Shown here piece after piece: positions 16,427 through 25,233 of a stretch of 64,000 nucleotides of DNA. The position numbers and the translations under genes were made by a program. Position 1 is the first letter of the stretch, and each line of letters begins with the position of its first letter. Source of the DNA: Saccharospirillum sp965652395 (GTDB taxonomy: Bacteria > Pseudomonadota > Gammaproteobacteria > Pseudomonadales > Natronospirillaceae); NCBI GenBank assembly GCA_965652395.1, contig CBFGUW010000002.1, positions 1 to 64,000 on the forward strand, in the 5' to 3' direction. Under the pieces are notes generated by a model that was not told where the DNA came from, searched no databases, and saw only the letters and a program-made list of their open reading frames with translations.

Positions 16427-17695
16427 ATGAAAAGTGAGCGATTGTCACTGTTGATTAATGAACTTAAGAAATCACTTGAACTTCCAGTCGCGCTGCTGCT
16501 GGCAAAAAACTGGCCCGAGCCAGGCTCCACGGCGGCTGGGCGGCGCACGTTGGATGTTCTCGACCTGGTACGGGAGGCCGGGTATCGCGTGGAAATCGCC
16601 AGCCCGGCTGAACCGACGCCCTTCCAGGCTGACCTCGCCTCACTTGGGTACCCCACCCATGCCATCGCGGTTAACGACAACGGTTTTGATCATTGGGTCA
16701 GCGAACTGAACCCCGCATTGGTGATATTCGACCGCTTCGTGATGGAAGAACAGTTCGGCTGGCGTGTTCAAACCCAATGCCCCGATGCCATGACGCTGCT
16801 CGACACCAGCGACTTCCACGGCCTGCGCGAGGCAAGACACCGGGCCCTGAAAACCGGGCAACCCGAGGACCTGTTCAACGACACGGCAGTGCGCGAACTT
16901 GCCGCTATGGCGCGGTGCGACCTCACCCTGATGATTTCCCAGGTGGAAATCGACCTGCTACAGCGGCATTTTCAAGTCCCGGCGGATCGACTGCTCTACC
17001 TGCCGTTCCTGATCAAAAACCTACCGGATCCGGCCCAATGGAAACCATTCAGCGACCGCCAACACCTGGTCATGATCGGCGGCTTCAAACACGCCCCGAA
17101 CCGGGATGCCGTGCAATGGTTTCAACAGGCGGTCTGGCCTGAGGTTCGATCCCGCCTGCCCTCGGTGGAGTGCCACGTCTTCGGTGCCTATGCGGACCAC
17201 GCCGTACAGCAATGGCATCGCCCCAAAACCGGCTTCCGTATCCGCGGGCGTGCGGAAGACGCCTTGAAAACCCTCGGAGGCTATCGCCTTAACCTGGCTC
17301 CCTTGCGATTCGGCGCCGGGCAAAAGGGCAAGATTCTGGAGGGCTGGTTGACTGGTACACCCACAGTCACCACGCCTGTGGGTATTGAATCAATGGCGGA
17401 CCCGGAAGCTCTGGGGTACCGGCCAAGCGACGACCCCGGTCACATAGCGGACACCATTGTCGAACTCTATCAACAGGAGAGCCGGTGGCGGGAAGTGCAG
17501 CAACACGGCCTCGCCGCATTGAAAAGCCATTTTTTGCATCAACATCATGCTAAAGGCTTTACTCAGCGCTTGCAGACCACAGCGGGCCGATTAGAGGAAC
17601 ATCGGCATCGCTATATCTGGGGGCGCATCCTTTGGCAAAACCAATACCGGGCGACCGAATACATGAGCCGTTGGATCGAGGCCAAGAACCATTAA
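16427..17695 (+). CDS. Glycosyltransferase, GT-B fold (family 4-like)
   Basis: A predicted cytoplasmic sugar transferase of unknown acceptor. From the ATG at 16427 it has 422 residues. A TTG at 16379, with GGAAG 4 nt before it, would add 16 residues, so the start is uncertain. The N-terminal half is poorly conserved. The C-terminal half has the GT-B pattern HLVMIGGFKHAPNRDAVQWF, VECHVFGAYADH, LNLAPLRFGAGQKGKILEGW, TPTVTTPVGIESM. It is not in a polysaccharide cluster. The stop codon lies in a 14-bp tandem duplication (TTAAAACAGTACCG, 17692-17719). Confidence 0.75.
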   Translation: MKSERLSLLINELKKSLELPVALLLAKNWPEPGSTAAGRRTLDVLDLVREAGYRVEIASPAEPTPFQADLASLGYPTHAIAVNDNGFDHWVSELNPALVIFDRFVMEEQFGWRVQTQCPDAMTLLDTSDFHGLREARHRALKTGQPEDLFNDTAVRELAAMARCDLTLMISQVEIDLLQRHFQVPADRLLYLPFLIKNLPDPAQWKPFSDRQHLVMIGGFKHAPNRDAVQWFQQAVWPEVRSRLPSVECHVFGAYADHAVQQWHRPKTGFRIRGRAEDALKTLGGYRLNLAPLRFGAGQKGKILEGWLTGTPTVTTPVGIESMADPEALGYRPSDDPGHIADTIVELYQQESRWREVQQHGLAALKSHFLHQHHAKGFTQRLQTTAGRLEEHRHRYIWGRILWQNQYRATEYMSRWIEAKNH

Positions 17696-17752
17696 AACAG
17701 TACCGTTAAAACAGTACCGTTGAAATACAAAAGGCGATAGCCAAAAGAAATA

Positions 17753-17773
17753 AGGGCCTGGTGGATAGGCCCT
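17753..17773 (+). terminator. Hairpin after the glycosyltransferase gene
   Basis: AGGGCCT and AGGCCCT form a 7-bp stem around a 7-nt loop. No T tract follows. It probably ends or stabilises the glycosyltransferase transcript before the acnA leader. Confidence 0.4.
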
Positions 17774-17835
17774 CAGGCTGTGCCAAGGTTGTCCGGCGAA
17801 CTCACATAAGAGTCTGAATGAGAGAAGGAGGACCC

Positions 17836-20580
17836 ATGAGCAACAGTTTCAACGCCCTCGATACATTGGATGTGGGCAGCCAATCCTACCGTTACTACAA
17901 TCTTCAGGCCCTGGCGGACCAATACAACCTCGACCGACTGCCCTTTTCCCTGAAAATATTGCTCGAAAACCTGCTGCGCAAAGAAGACGGCACCAACGTT
18001 AAAGCGGACGACATCAAAGCGCTCTTCGAATGGCAACCGAAGGCCGAACCGAGCCATCAAGTCGGCTTTTCACCCGCGCGAGTGGTGCTCCAGGACTTTA
18101 CCGGCGTGCCCGCCGTGGTCGATCTCGCCGCCATGCGCGATGCCATGCGCCAATTAGGCAGTGACCCGACACTGATCAACCCGCGCTCCCGGGTGGACCT
18201 GGTCATCGACCACTCGGTCATGGTCGATTACTACGGACATTCGGATTCACTGAAGAAAAACACCGACAAGGAATTCGAGCGTAACAGCGAACGCTATCAA
18301 TTCCTGCGCTGGGGCCAACAGGCGTTCTCCAACTTCCGCGTGGTGCCACCCGGCACGGGTATCGTGCATCAGGTCAACCTGGAATACCTGGCCGATGTGG
18401 TCATGACGCAGGAAGAAAACGGGGAACAGTGGGCCTGGCCGGACACCCTGGTTGGCACCGATTCCCACACCACCATGATCAACGGCCTGGGCGTGCTTGG
18501 CTGGGGCGTTGGCGGCATCGAAGCCGAAGCCGCCATGCTCGGCCAACCCATTACCATGCTGATTCCCGATGTGGTCGGCTTCAAACTGGAAGGCCAGTTG
18601 CCAGAAGGCGCGACGGCCACCGACCTGGTTCTGACGGTCACCCAGATGCTGCGCAAGAAAGGAGTGGTGGGCAAATTCGTCGAGTTTTACGGCGACGGCC
18701 TGGACGACCTGCCATTAGCGGACCGCGCCACCATCGCCAACATGGCGCCGGAGTATGGCGCCACCTGCGGCATTTTCCCCATCGACAAGGAAACACTGCG
18801 TTATCTGGAACTGACCGGACGCAGCAGGGAACATCAGACTCTGGTCGAAGCCTACGCCCGCCAGCAGGGCCTGTGGCGCGATACCGGCGCCGTCGAGGCG
18901 GAATACACCGACACCCTGACGCTGGATCTCAGCACCGTCGAACCCAGCCTCGCCGGGCCCAAACGGCCACAGGACAGAGTTGCTCTGAAAAACGCGAAAA
19001 CAGCGTTTTACGCCTTGCTGGAGGAGGAACACAACACCATCGCCAAAGACTCGAACAAAGACGAAGCCCGCTTCACCGACGAAGGCGGCCAGACCGCCAT
19101 CAACAACGTCAACCTGCACGAACGCGGTGCAGTAGAGTTCGAATTGGATGGCGAGACCCATCGGCTCAAGCACGGCGATGTGGTCATCGCCGCCATCACC
19201 AGTTGCACCAACACCTCCAACCCGGATGTGATGATGGCAGCCGGGTTGATGGCCCGTAATGCCCGCGCGCGGGGCCTCGACGTCAAACCCTGGGTCAAAA
19301 CATCCCTGGCACCCGGCTCACAGGTGGTACCGGCGTATTTGGAAAACGCGGGCGTGCTGGACGACCTGGAAAGCCTCGGCTTCAACATTGTCGGTTTCGG
19401 ATGCACCACTTGCATCGGCAACTCAGGCCCCCTGCACCCCTCCATTCAAAACGCCATCCGTGCCGGTGGACTGAAAGTCGCCTCGGTGCTTTCAGGTAAC
19501 CGCAATTTCGAAGGCCGCATTCATCAGGACGTGCCCACGAACTATCTCGCCTCGCCACCACTGGTTGTCGCCTATGCACTGGCCGGGTCCATGTGCATAG
19601 ACCTGAACGAAGAACCTCTGGGCGAGGACAAGAACGGCAAGCCGGTTTATTTGAAAGACATCTGGCCCAGCCGCCAGGAAATCGCCGATCACGTCACTAA
19701 GGCACTGTCGTCCGGTCTCTACTCGGAAAAATACGAAGACGTGTTCACCGGCACCGACGCCTGGCGCACGCTGCCTGTACCGGAAGACGAAATTTATTCC
19801 TGGCCCGAATCCACCTACGTTAAACAACCGCCCTACTTCGATGGTATGACCATGAAAACCAGCGCCCCCAGGCCCATTAACAACGCCCGGTGCCTGGTCA
19901 AAGTCGGTGACTCCATCACTACCGACCACATTTCACCAGCGGGGGCGATCAAACCCGACAGCCCGGCCGGGCAATACCTGCAGGAACAGGGCGTGGACCC
20001 GAAAGATTTCAACAGCTACGGCTCCCGGCGGGGGAATCATGAAGTCATGCTGCGCGGCACCTTTGCCAATGTGCGGCTGCGCAACCAGTTGGCTCCAGGC
20101 ACCGAAGGGGGTTGGACCACTCACTTCCCGAGTGAACGCGAAACCAGCATTTTCGATGCCTCCATGCAGTACCAGCAGGAAGGGGTGCCGCTCATAGTGC
20201 TGGCCGGCAAGGAATACGGGACCGGCTCTTCACGCGATTGGGCCGCAAAAGGCACCAACCTGTTGGGAGTAAAAGCCGTGATCGCCGAAAGCTTCGAGCG
20301 CATCCACCGCTCCAACCTGGTGGGCTTCGGCGTGTTACCCCTGCAATTTGAAGAAGGAGACAACGCCGATAGCCTGGGTTTGACGGGGAGCGAAACCTTC
20401 AACATCGAACCGGTAAAAGGGGAGCCTGAACAGTTGGCCGTTACCGCGACCGATGCCGACGGCAAGGAGACTCGTTTCAATGCGAAGGTGCGCATCGATA
20501 CAGCCGTCGAATGGGATTATTTCCGCCATGGCGGCATTCTTCACTACGTTCTCAGGGAATTGGCAGCCGAGGCCGCCTGA
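17836..20580 (+). CDS. acnA: Aconitate hydratase A
   Basis: Iron-sulfur enzyme isomerising citrate and isocitrate in the TCA cycle. It has 914 residues from the ATG at 17836, chosen because GAAGGAGGA lies just upstream and the family starts about here. The [4Fe-4S] cysteines are Cys457 (SCTNTSNP) and Cys523/Cys526 (GCTTCIGNSG). Other conserved parts are GTDSHTTMINGLGVLGWGVGGIEAE, GDSITTDHISPAGAI and EYGTGSSRDWAAKGT in the swivel domain. The length is slightly above the E. coli enzyme. It is monocistronic and followed by a GGGTCGGAG/CTCCGGCCC hairpin. Confidence 0.97.
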   Translation: MSNSFNALDTLDVGSQSYRYYNLQALADQYNLDRLPFSLKILLENLLRKEDGTNVKADDIKALFEWQPKAEPSHQVGFSPARVVLQDFTGVPAVVDLAAMRDAMRQLGSDPTLINPRSRVDLVIDHSVMVDYYGHSDSLKKNTDKEFERNSERYQFLRWGQQAFSNFRVVPPGTGIVHQVNLEYLADVVMTQEENGEQWAWPDTLVGTDSHTTMINGLGVLGWGVGGIEAEAAMLGQPITMLIPDVVGFKLEGQLPEGATATDLVLTVTQMLRKKGVVGKFVEFYGDGLDDLPLADRATIANMAPEYGATCGIFPIDKETLRYLELTGRSREHQTLVEAYARQQGLWRDTGAVEAEYTDTLTLDLSTVEPSLAGPKRPQDRVALKNAKTAFYALLEEEHNTIAKDSNKDEARFTDEGGQTAINNVNLHERGAVEFELDGETHRLKHGDVVIAAITSCTNTSNPDVMMAAGLMARNARARGLDVKPWVKTSLAPGSQVVPAYLENAGVLDDLESLGFNIVGFGCTTCIGNSGPLHPSIQNAIRAGGLKVASVLSGNRNFEGRIHQDVPTNYLASPPLVVAYALAGSMCIDLNEEPLGEDKNGKPVYLKDIWPSRQEIADHVTKALSSGLYSEKYEDVFTGTDAWRTLPVPEDEIYSWPESTYVKQPPYFDGMTMKTSAPRPINNARCLVKVGDSITTDHISPAGAIKPDSPAGQYLQEQGVDPKDFNSYGSRRGNHEVMLRGTFANVRLRNQLAPGTEGGWTTHFPSERETSIFDASMQYQQEGVPLIVLAGKEYGTGSSRDWAAKGTNLLGVKAVIAESFERIHRSNLVGFGVLPLQFEEGDNADSLGLTGSETFNIEPVKGEPEQLAVTATDADGKETRFNAKVRIDTAVEWDYFRHGGILHYVLRELAAEAA

Positions 20581-20619
20581 AAATCGAGAATGGGCGGCTA
20601 GCCCCGCAATGGGCAATCA

Positions 20620-20645
20620 GGGTCGGAGTGGCACACCTCCGGCCC
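20620..20645 (+). terminator. Hairpin downstream of acnA
   Basis: GGGTCGGAG pairs with CTCCGGCCC (one G-U) around an 8-nt loop, 40 nt after the acnA stop. A T-rich run is absent, so termination may be weak. The remaining 220 nt to the next gene is AT-rich. It contains two TTGACT boxes (20693, 20745) but no convincing -10 element. Confidence 0.45.
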
Positions 20646-20868
20646 TTGATCCTACCCAAAAAGCCAATGATTCGTCACATCTCACGAAAAAATTGACTTT
20701 TATCCCTGAGGTTTATTCTTAAAGACCTTTGGAGAGTCAGTTTTTTGACTTAAACTTTCCAATAAATTGAACTACATCACACTTTGAACTACGATTCCAT
20801 CACAGAGTTTGGGTCAAAGCCTCATCCATAATAGGCTGCTCACTAACTCAGGTCCGTGATACGCATAC

Positions 20869-21132
20869 ATGTTCATAGACGGCTTAACCGACAGCGAGAA
20901 ACACCAACTCGCCCTGTACCTGCGGGAGCAGGAACACACCCCATTCATGGTCATCAAACATGCCCATGCGGCGGCTCAATGCGAACGTCGCGGAGTCGAC
21001 ATCCACCCCATCGACCTGAAGTATCTCAAGCTGCTCGACCAGGCGATCGAAGCCCTCCATGGCAAACAACGCGTTGGCCCGGGGCTCGCCTACGATGAAC
21101 CGAGAACCCGCGCAGGCAAAAACCTGGCCTGA
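20869..21132 (+). CDS. Small hypothetical protein
   Basis: An 87-residue soluble protein I do not recognise: helical, with MFIDGLTDSEKHQLALYLREQ, then a conserved-looking HAHAAAQCERRGVDIHPIDLKYLKLLDQAI and a basic tail. Codon use resembles the neighbours. A Shine-Dalgarno is not obvious upstream of the ATG at 20869. It lies tail-to-tail with the argO-like gene, 9 nt apart. The composition and third-position GC support real coding. Confidence 0.55.
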   Translation: MFIDGLTDSEKHQLALYLREQEHTPFMVIKHAHAAAQCERRGVDIHPIDLKYLKLLDQAIEALHGKQRVGPGLAYDEPRTRAGKNLA

Positions 21133-21141
21133 CAGGCCGCC

Positions 21142-21738
21142 TCAAGGCACCAGGGTTATTGCCACCGTAACCATCACCAGTCCAATGAGGGCATCGAACA
21201 CCCGCCAATGCAGGGGCGAACTGAGCCACCCGCCCAGACTCCGACCAAGCCCCGCCAAACCGGAAAACCAAACCACCGAAGCCAAAGACGCCCCAATGGC
21301 ATAGAGGCCAGGTTGAGTTTGTTGGGCACCCACGCTGCCGACCAGAACAACCGTATCGAGATACACATGCGGGTTCACCAGAGAGATCACCATCGCCTGA
21401 CCCGCCAACCGCCAGGCACTGCCACGTTCACCGGCACCAGCGGCCAGCAACCCACCCGTTCCCTGCCACGCCCGCCAGAAGAATTGAGCGGCCAACCAGC
21501 AGAGCAGCGCGATCCCAAGCCAGGTCAACAGGGGTACCAAGCCCGGCAGCCAAGCCTGCACCGTACTCAGACCAAAGACACCCAGGGTTATCAGCGCCGC
21601 ATCGATGGTAAAGCACACCACTGCGATCACGGCCGGGTGCTCGCCTCTCAGACTTTTGCTCAGAACCCAGGCATTTTGCGCACCTATCGCCAAGATTAAT
21701 CCGATGGCGACACCGAAGCCGGTCAGGAAAGACCACAT
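21142..21738 (-). CDS. argO: LysE/ArgO-family basic amino-acid exporter
   Basis: Inner-membrane exporter of 198 residues with the LysE-family N-terminus GFGVAIGLILAIGAQNAWVLSKSL, six predicted hydrophobic helices and the central SLVNPHVYLDTVVLVGSVG. ArgO/LysE proteins export arginine and lysine, protecting against excess or toxic analogues. It is divergent from an ArgP/LysG-type regulator, the standard control arrangement, with 93 nt of shared promoter region between them. The substrate (Arg or Lys) cannot be told from sequence. Confidence 0.9.
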   Translation of the reverse strand: MWSFLTGFGVAIGLILAIGAQNAWVLSKSLRGEHPAVIAVVCFTIDAALITLGVFGLSTVQAWLPGLVPLLTWLGIALLCWLAAQFFWRAWQGTGGLLAAGAGERGSAWRLAGQAMVISLVNPHVYLDTVVLVGSVGAQQTQPGLYAIGASLASVVWFSGLAGLGRSLGGWLSSPLHWRVFDALIGLVMVTVAITLVP

Positions 21739-21831
21739 GTTTTTAACCTCTCACCTTATGTCTGGCCTTAGCCTAATTTCCGGCCTACTATAAATCCAAC
21801 GAATATACTTCATGCTTCATTAGAGAATTTA

Positions 21832-22710
21832 ATGATCGACTATCGCCTGTTGACCGCGCTTTCCACCGTCATCGAAACGGGAGGTTTCGAACGCGCCGCT
21901 GAACGGCTGCATTTAACTCAATCCGCCGTCAGCCAACGCATCCGCCAACTGGAAAATCGGTTGGGGCAGCCCGTCCTGATACGCTCGACCCCACCTCGCG
22001 CGACCGACCTCGGCCGCCGCTTACACAACCACCTGCAGCAAGTCAGGCAGCTGGAACACGACCTGATTGGAGCTACCGAGGACGCCTCCATCTTGAAAGT
22101 GCGTCTCACCGTGAATGCCGACTCAATGGCTACCTGGCTTCCCCAGGCGCTGGCAGGCTATCCGGACATTGGCAACATGGACTTTGATTTGGTGGTGGAA
22201 GATCAGGAAGTGGGGTTGAAGCGGATGAAGCAGGGGGAAGTCATGGCCTGCATCTGTGCCGAGAACCGGCCGGTTAACGGAGGCCACGTGCAGCCTCTGG
22301 GCATTCTACGATACCGGGCTCTGGCAAGCCCTGGCTTCATCGAGCGCTACAAGCTACGCCAGTCCCTGACCAATCTCACCGAAGCGCCCTGTTTGATTTT
22401 CAATCAGGATGATCGACTCCAACACCGCTTTCTGCGGGATCATGGCTTAAACGAACCCGGTCGACGGCACCAATGCCCTTCCTCGGAAGGCTTCGCTCAA
22501 ATGGCGCAGGCGGGTCTGGGCTTCGGCATGATGCCTGAGCTGCAGGTGCCCCATGCCTTAGCCACGGGAAAGCTGGTGGATGTTCGACCGGGTTATCATC
22601 TGGACGTTCCCCTTTACTGGCACTACTGGCAAACAGAAAGCACGGCAATGACAGCATTGAGGCGGGCCGTATTGGCGCACGCACGGCACATTCTTCGCCC
22701 CACGGGTTGA
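21832..22710 (+). CDS. argP: LysR-family regulator, ArgP/LysG type
   Basis: A 292-residue LysR-type regulator. The N-terminal winged HTH (about 4-60) reads FERAAERLHLTQSAVSQRIRQLE, and a substrate-binding domain with ALASPGFIERYKL and SSEGFAQMAQAGLGFGMMPE follows. These segments match the ArgP/IciA subgroup, which senses lysine or arginine and activates the divergent exporter. The intergenic region contains TATAAA at 21789-21794. The pairing with an ArgO-like exporter strongly supports the assignment. Confidence 0.88.
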   Translation: MIDYRLLTALSTVIETGGFERAAERLHLTQSAVSQRIRQLENRLGQPVLIRSTPPRATDLGRRLHNHLQQVRQLEHDLIGATEDASILKVRLTVNADSMATWLPQALAGYPDIGNMDFDLVVEDQEVGLKRMKQGEVMACICAENRPVNGGHVQPLGILRYRALASPGFIERYKLRQSLTNLTEAPCLIFNQDDRLQHRFLRDHGLNEPGRRHQCPSSEGFAQMAQAGLGFGMMPELQVPHALATGKLVDVRPGYHLDVPLYWHYWQTESTAMTALRRAVLAHARHILRPTG

Positions 22711-22847
22711 TGGCATAAACAAATCGGCCAACCACATTCAATTCATATTAACTATCAAGATGTTTAAATTCCTTCATTCGACCCTACGTCATAGGTGTCG
22801 CAAGATAAGCGTGTCAATGAATGAAGCCCAAGAAAGGAGGCGAAAAC

Positions 22848-23321
22848 ATGAGCACCAATGCTATCGGTCTGAACACAGCAAGCGCGGAAAAGCTGGCCAA
22901 TGGACTCAACGACCTGCTGGCCAACTACCAGCTGTTTTACATGAACGCCCGCGGTTTTCACTGGAACATCAAGGGCGACAACTTCTTCGAGCTGCACGTT
23001 AAATTCGAAGAGCTGTACACCGACCTGTTGACGAAGATCGACGAAGTCGCTGAGCGCATCCAAACCATCGGCTTCGAGCCGGTACACAGCTACAGCGAAT
23101 ACATCAAGCTCGCATCGATAGAAGAGCAAACCAAAGTCCGCGACGGTCGCGTGGCCATCGGTCATATTCTGGAGTCGTTCCAGGCCATGATCGGTAAGCA
23201 ACGCTCCCTACTGGCCATCGCCAATGAAGCGGATGACGAAGGCACGGCCGCACTGATGAGCGACTATATCCGCGAGCAGGAGAAAACAGTCTGGATGTAT
23301 CGCTCCTACCTAGGCGAATAA
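22848..23321 (+). CDS. dps: Dps-family ferritin-like protein
   Basis: A DNA-binding or iron-storing mini-ferritin of 157 residues. The start is the ATG at 22848, following AAAGGAGG at the usual distance. It contains the Dps ferroxidase signature LFYMNARGFHWNIKGDNFFELHVKFEELY and a later EYIKLA segment. The N-terminus lacks the lysine-rich tail used by E. coli Dps to bind DNA. Members detoxify iron and hydrogen peroxide. It is monocistronic and ends in a strong intrinsic terminator. Confidence 0.93.
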   Translation: MSTNAIGLNTASAEKLANGLNDLLANYQLFYMNARGFHWNIKGDNFFELHVKFEELYTDLLTKIDEVAERIQTIGFEPVHSYSEYIKLASIEEQTKVRDGRVAIGHILESFQAMIGKQRSLLAIANEADDEGTAALMSDYIREQEKTVWMYRSYLGE

Positions 23322-23360
23322 CTGCCAGGTGGATCATCTGGATTGATCCCGCTACATTAC

Positions 23361-23387
23361 AAGCCCGGCGTCTCGCCGGGCTTTTTT
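23361..23387 (+). terminator. Intrinsic terminator after dps
   Basis: AAGCCCGGCG/CGCCGGGCTT forms a perfect 10-bp stem with a 3-nt loop, and its 3-prime arm runs into TTTTTT. Confidence 0.92.
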
Positions 23388-23409
23388 ATTGACGTGCAGA
23401 GGCTGACTC

Positions 23410-23940
23410 ATGCGAACAATCGAAGTGGTGGATTACAGGCCCGATTGGCAGCTGCAATTCAAGACGGAAGCCACAGCCATAAAACGTCTGCTCGGCCCCT
23501 GCCTGATAAAAGCGCATCATATCGGCAGTACCTCGGTGCCCGGCCTCGCCGCCAAACCCATAATCGATATCCTCCTGGAAGTGAGAGACCTTAAAGAGCT
23601 GAATGGTTTCGATGCCGGAATGGCTGATTTGAGTTATGAAGCCATGGGGGAATTCGGTATTGAACGCAGGCGTTTTTATAGGAAAGGAGGAGACCTGCGG
23701 ACCCATCACGTGCACGCCTTCTTGGCTGGTGATGAGCATGTCGGGCGGCATCTGGCTTTTCGGGATTACTTAGTGGCTCATCCGCAGGTACAAGCTCAAT
23801 ATGCTTGTTTAAAGAGAGCATTGGCGAGAAGGTTTTTAAATAGCTCAGAGGACTATTGTTCCGGCAAAGACAGCTTCGTGCGAAAGGTCGAACGTCAGGC
23901 ACTCGACTGGTCGGTAGGCAAGCTCCCGAAAAGGCCCTAA
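23410..23940 (+). CDS. GrpB family (UPF0157) protein
   Basis: A 176-residue protein of the nucleotidyltransferase-like GrpB family. It shows the family opening IEVVDYRPDWQLQFKTEA, the signature HHIGSTSVPGLAAKPIIDILLEV, and HVHAFLAGDEHVGRHLAFRDYLVAHP. The biochemical role in bacteria is not established. The start codon at 23410 is preceded by AGAGG. It directly follows the dps terminator and is convergent with the lipoprotein gene. Confidence 0.88.
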   Translation: MRTIEVVDYRPDWQLQFKTEATAIKRLLGPCLIKAHHIGSTSVPGLAAKPIIDILLEVRDLKELNGFDAGMADLSYEAMGEFGIERRRFYRKGGDLRTHHVHAFLAGDEHVGRHLAFRDYLVAHPQVQAQYACLKRALARRFLNSSEDYCSGKDSFVRKVERQALDWSVGKLPKRP

Positions 23941-23962
23941 GCCTTTCCGGGAAGTGACAACG

Positions 23963-25225
23963 CTACTGATCCAACACTTCGATATCAGTCGGGTTGTAGG
24001 TCAACTCCACGCTGGCGAAGACAGCCTGGTCCACTACGCTCACAACGTCAATCCGTCCCTTGGATTCAGGATCACTTCCGCCCTGAATACCAACATATAA
24101 CACATCCAGATAACGGGCGGATGAATCGCTCAACGACTCATGCTCGATGTCAGCAATGTTTATTCCAGATACACTGGATACCTCTGTAACAACAGGCGAG
24201 GAGGTCGTGGGTGAGAAATGGTAAAGCGTGTCATTCCCCCATTCGGCGCTGCCAACGAAGTAAGCATGATCATCACTAACCACTTCGATTCCCTTGAACT
24301 GACCATATGGATGGCTGTTGTCGTCGCCATCATCCACAAGGAGAGTAGCTTCGTAAGTTGTGGTGTCAACCACAACTATACCGCCATCGTATTGGCCCGG
24401 TCCCGTATAATAAGTTCCGTTACCTTTAGCAGCTATATAGATCTTGCCATCGTGCAAATCCATCCCAATGGCATTCTTAACATTGAGCTTAATTCCCTTG
24501 AGGCCGTCCTCACCTTGAGTTGTATCCACCTCCTCAAGCGTAGCCAAATCAATCACCGCGATATAGGAAGATCTGAGCGCCTGAAAGTCAGCATCCAAGC
24601 GCTGCATCAGCACATAGAGTTTACCATCGGAAATAAGAGCAGATGTCATACTTGGAGTGCCACTGCTATCTTCGTGAGCGTAGGCCGATAAATCTATCTC
24701 TCCAAGTTTAAAATTGCTTTCACCACTTCCCGCCACAGAAGGGTCCACCACCCAGATTTCAGGTAAACCATATCGAATGACGAATGCGCGTGTGGTACTT
24801 TCAAATACCAGCTCATACGGGTTGGCCGAGGCTTCGTTTTCGTCACCTGCGACGGAATATTGCCATACCATTGAAGGCGCTGACCCAAAATCGACCTCAT
24901 ACTTGGTGATGTTGTCATATGAAAACTGGCCGATACGGTAAAGGTCATCGCCAAAAACAGAAATTGAGGTGTCTGCCGGATCAGTGGTGGCGAGACCTTC
25001 CTCATTTACACTAGCGGTTCCATCACTGAAACTGCGAATAAATGCCACATCTGAAGTGGAATAATCCGGACTCGCGGTCGAGACCGCGACCAACCTATCG
25101 GAATCCACGATCATCTCACCCAATTCAACATCACCTGTCTTGATGTCGGAATCACTGTCCGTATTAGCTATACACCCAGTGAGCACTAGAGTCGCTACGG
25201 AGAGGTACAAAAACTTCGAAAACAT
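23963..25225 (-). CDS. Beta-propeller-like lipoprotein co-transcribed with a B12-type receptor
   Basis: A 420-residue lipoprotein. The signal peptide ends in the lipobox LVLTGC, making Cys18 the lipidated residue. An acidic, Asp/Ser-rich tether follows. The rest consists of repeated strand-loop units such as LVAVSTASPDYSTSDVAF, ALISDGKLYVLMQR, GMDLHDGKIYIAAKGNG and GIEVVSDDHAYFVGSAEWG, which look like blades of a YncE/DUF4374-type propeller. The start follows AGGAGGCTCC and lies 8 nt after the receptor stop, so both are under the cobalamin riboswitch. A cobalamin-binding or receptor-capping role is inference, by analogy with Bacteroides BtuG. Confidence 0.8.
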   Translation of the reverse strand: MFSKFLYLSVATLVLTGCIANTDSDSDIKTGDVELGEMIVDSDRLVAVSTASPDYSTSDVAFIRSFSDGTASVNEEGLATTDPADTSISVFGDDLYRIGQFSYDNITKYEVDFGSAPSMVWQYSVAGDENEASANPYELVFESTTRAFVIRYGLPEIWVVDPSVAGSGESNFKLGEIDLSAYAHEDSSGTPSMTSALISDGKLYVLMQRLDADFQALRSSYIAVIDLATLEEVDTTQGEDGLKGIKLNVKNAIGMDLHDGKIYIAAKGNGTYYTGPGQYDGGIVVVDTTTYEATLLVDDGDDNSHPYGQFKGIEVVSDDHAYFVGSAEWGNDTLYHFSPTTSSPVVTEVSSVSGINIADIEHESLSDSSARYLDVLYVGIQGGSDPESKGRIDVVSVVDQAVFASVELTYNPTDIEVLDQ

Positions 25226-25233
25226 GGAGCCTC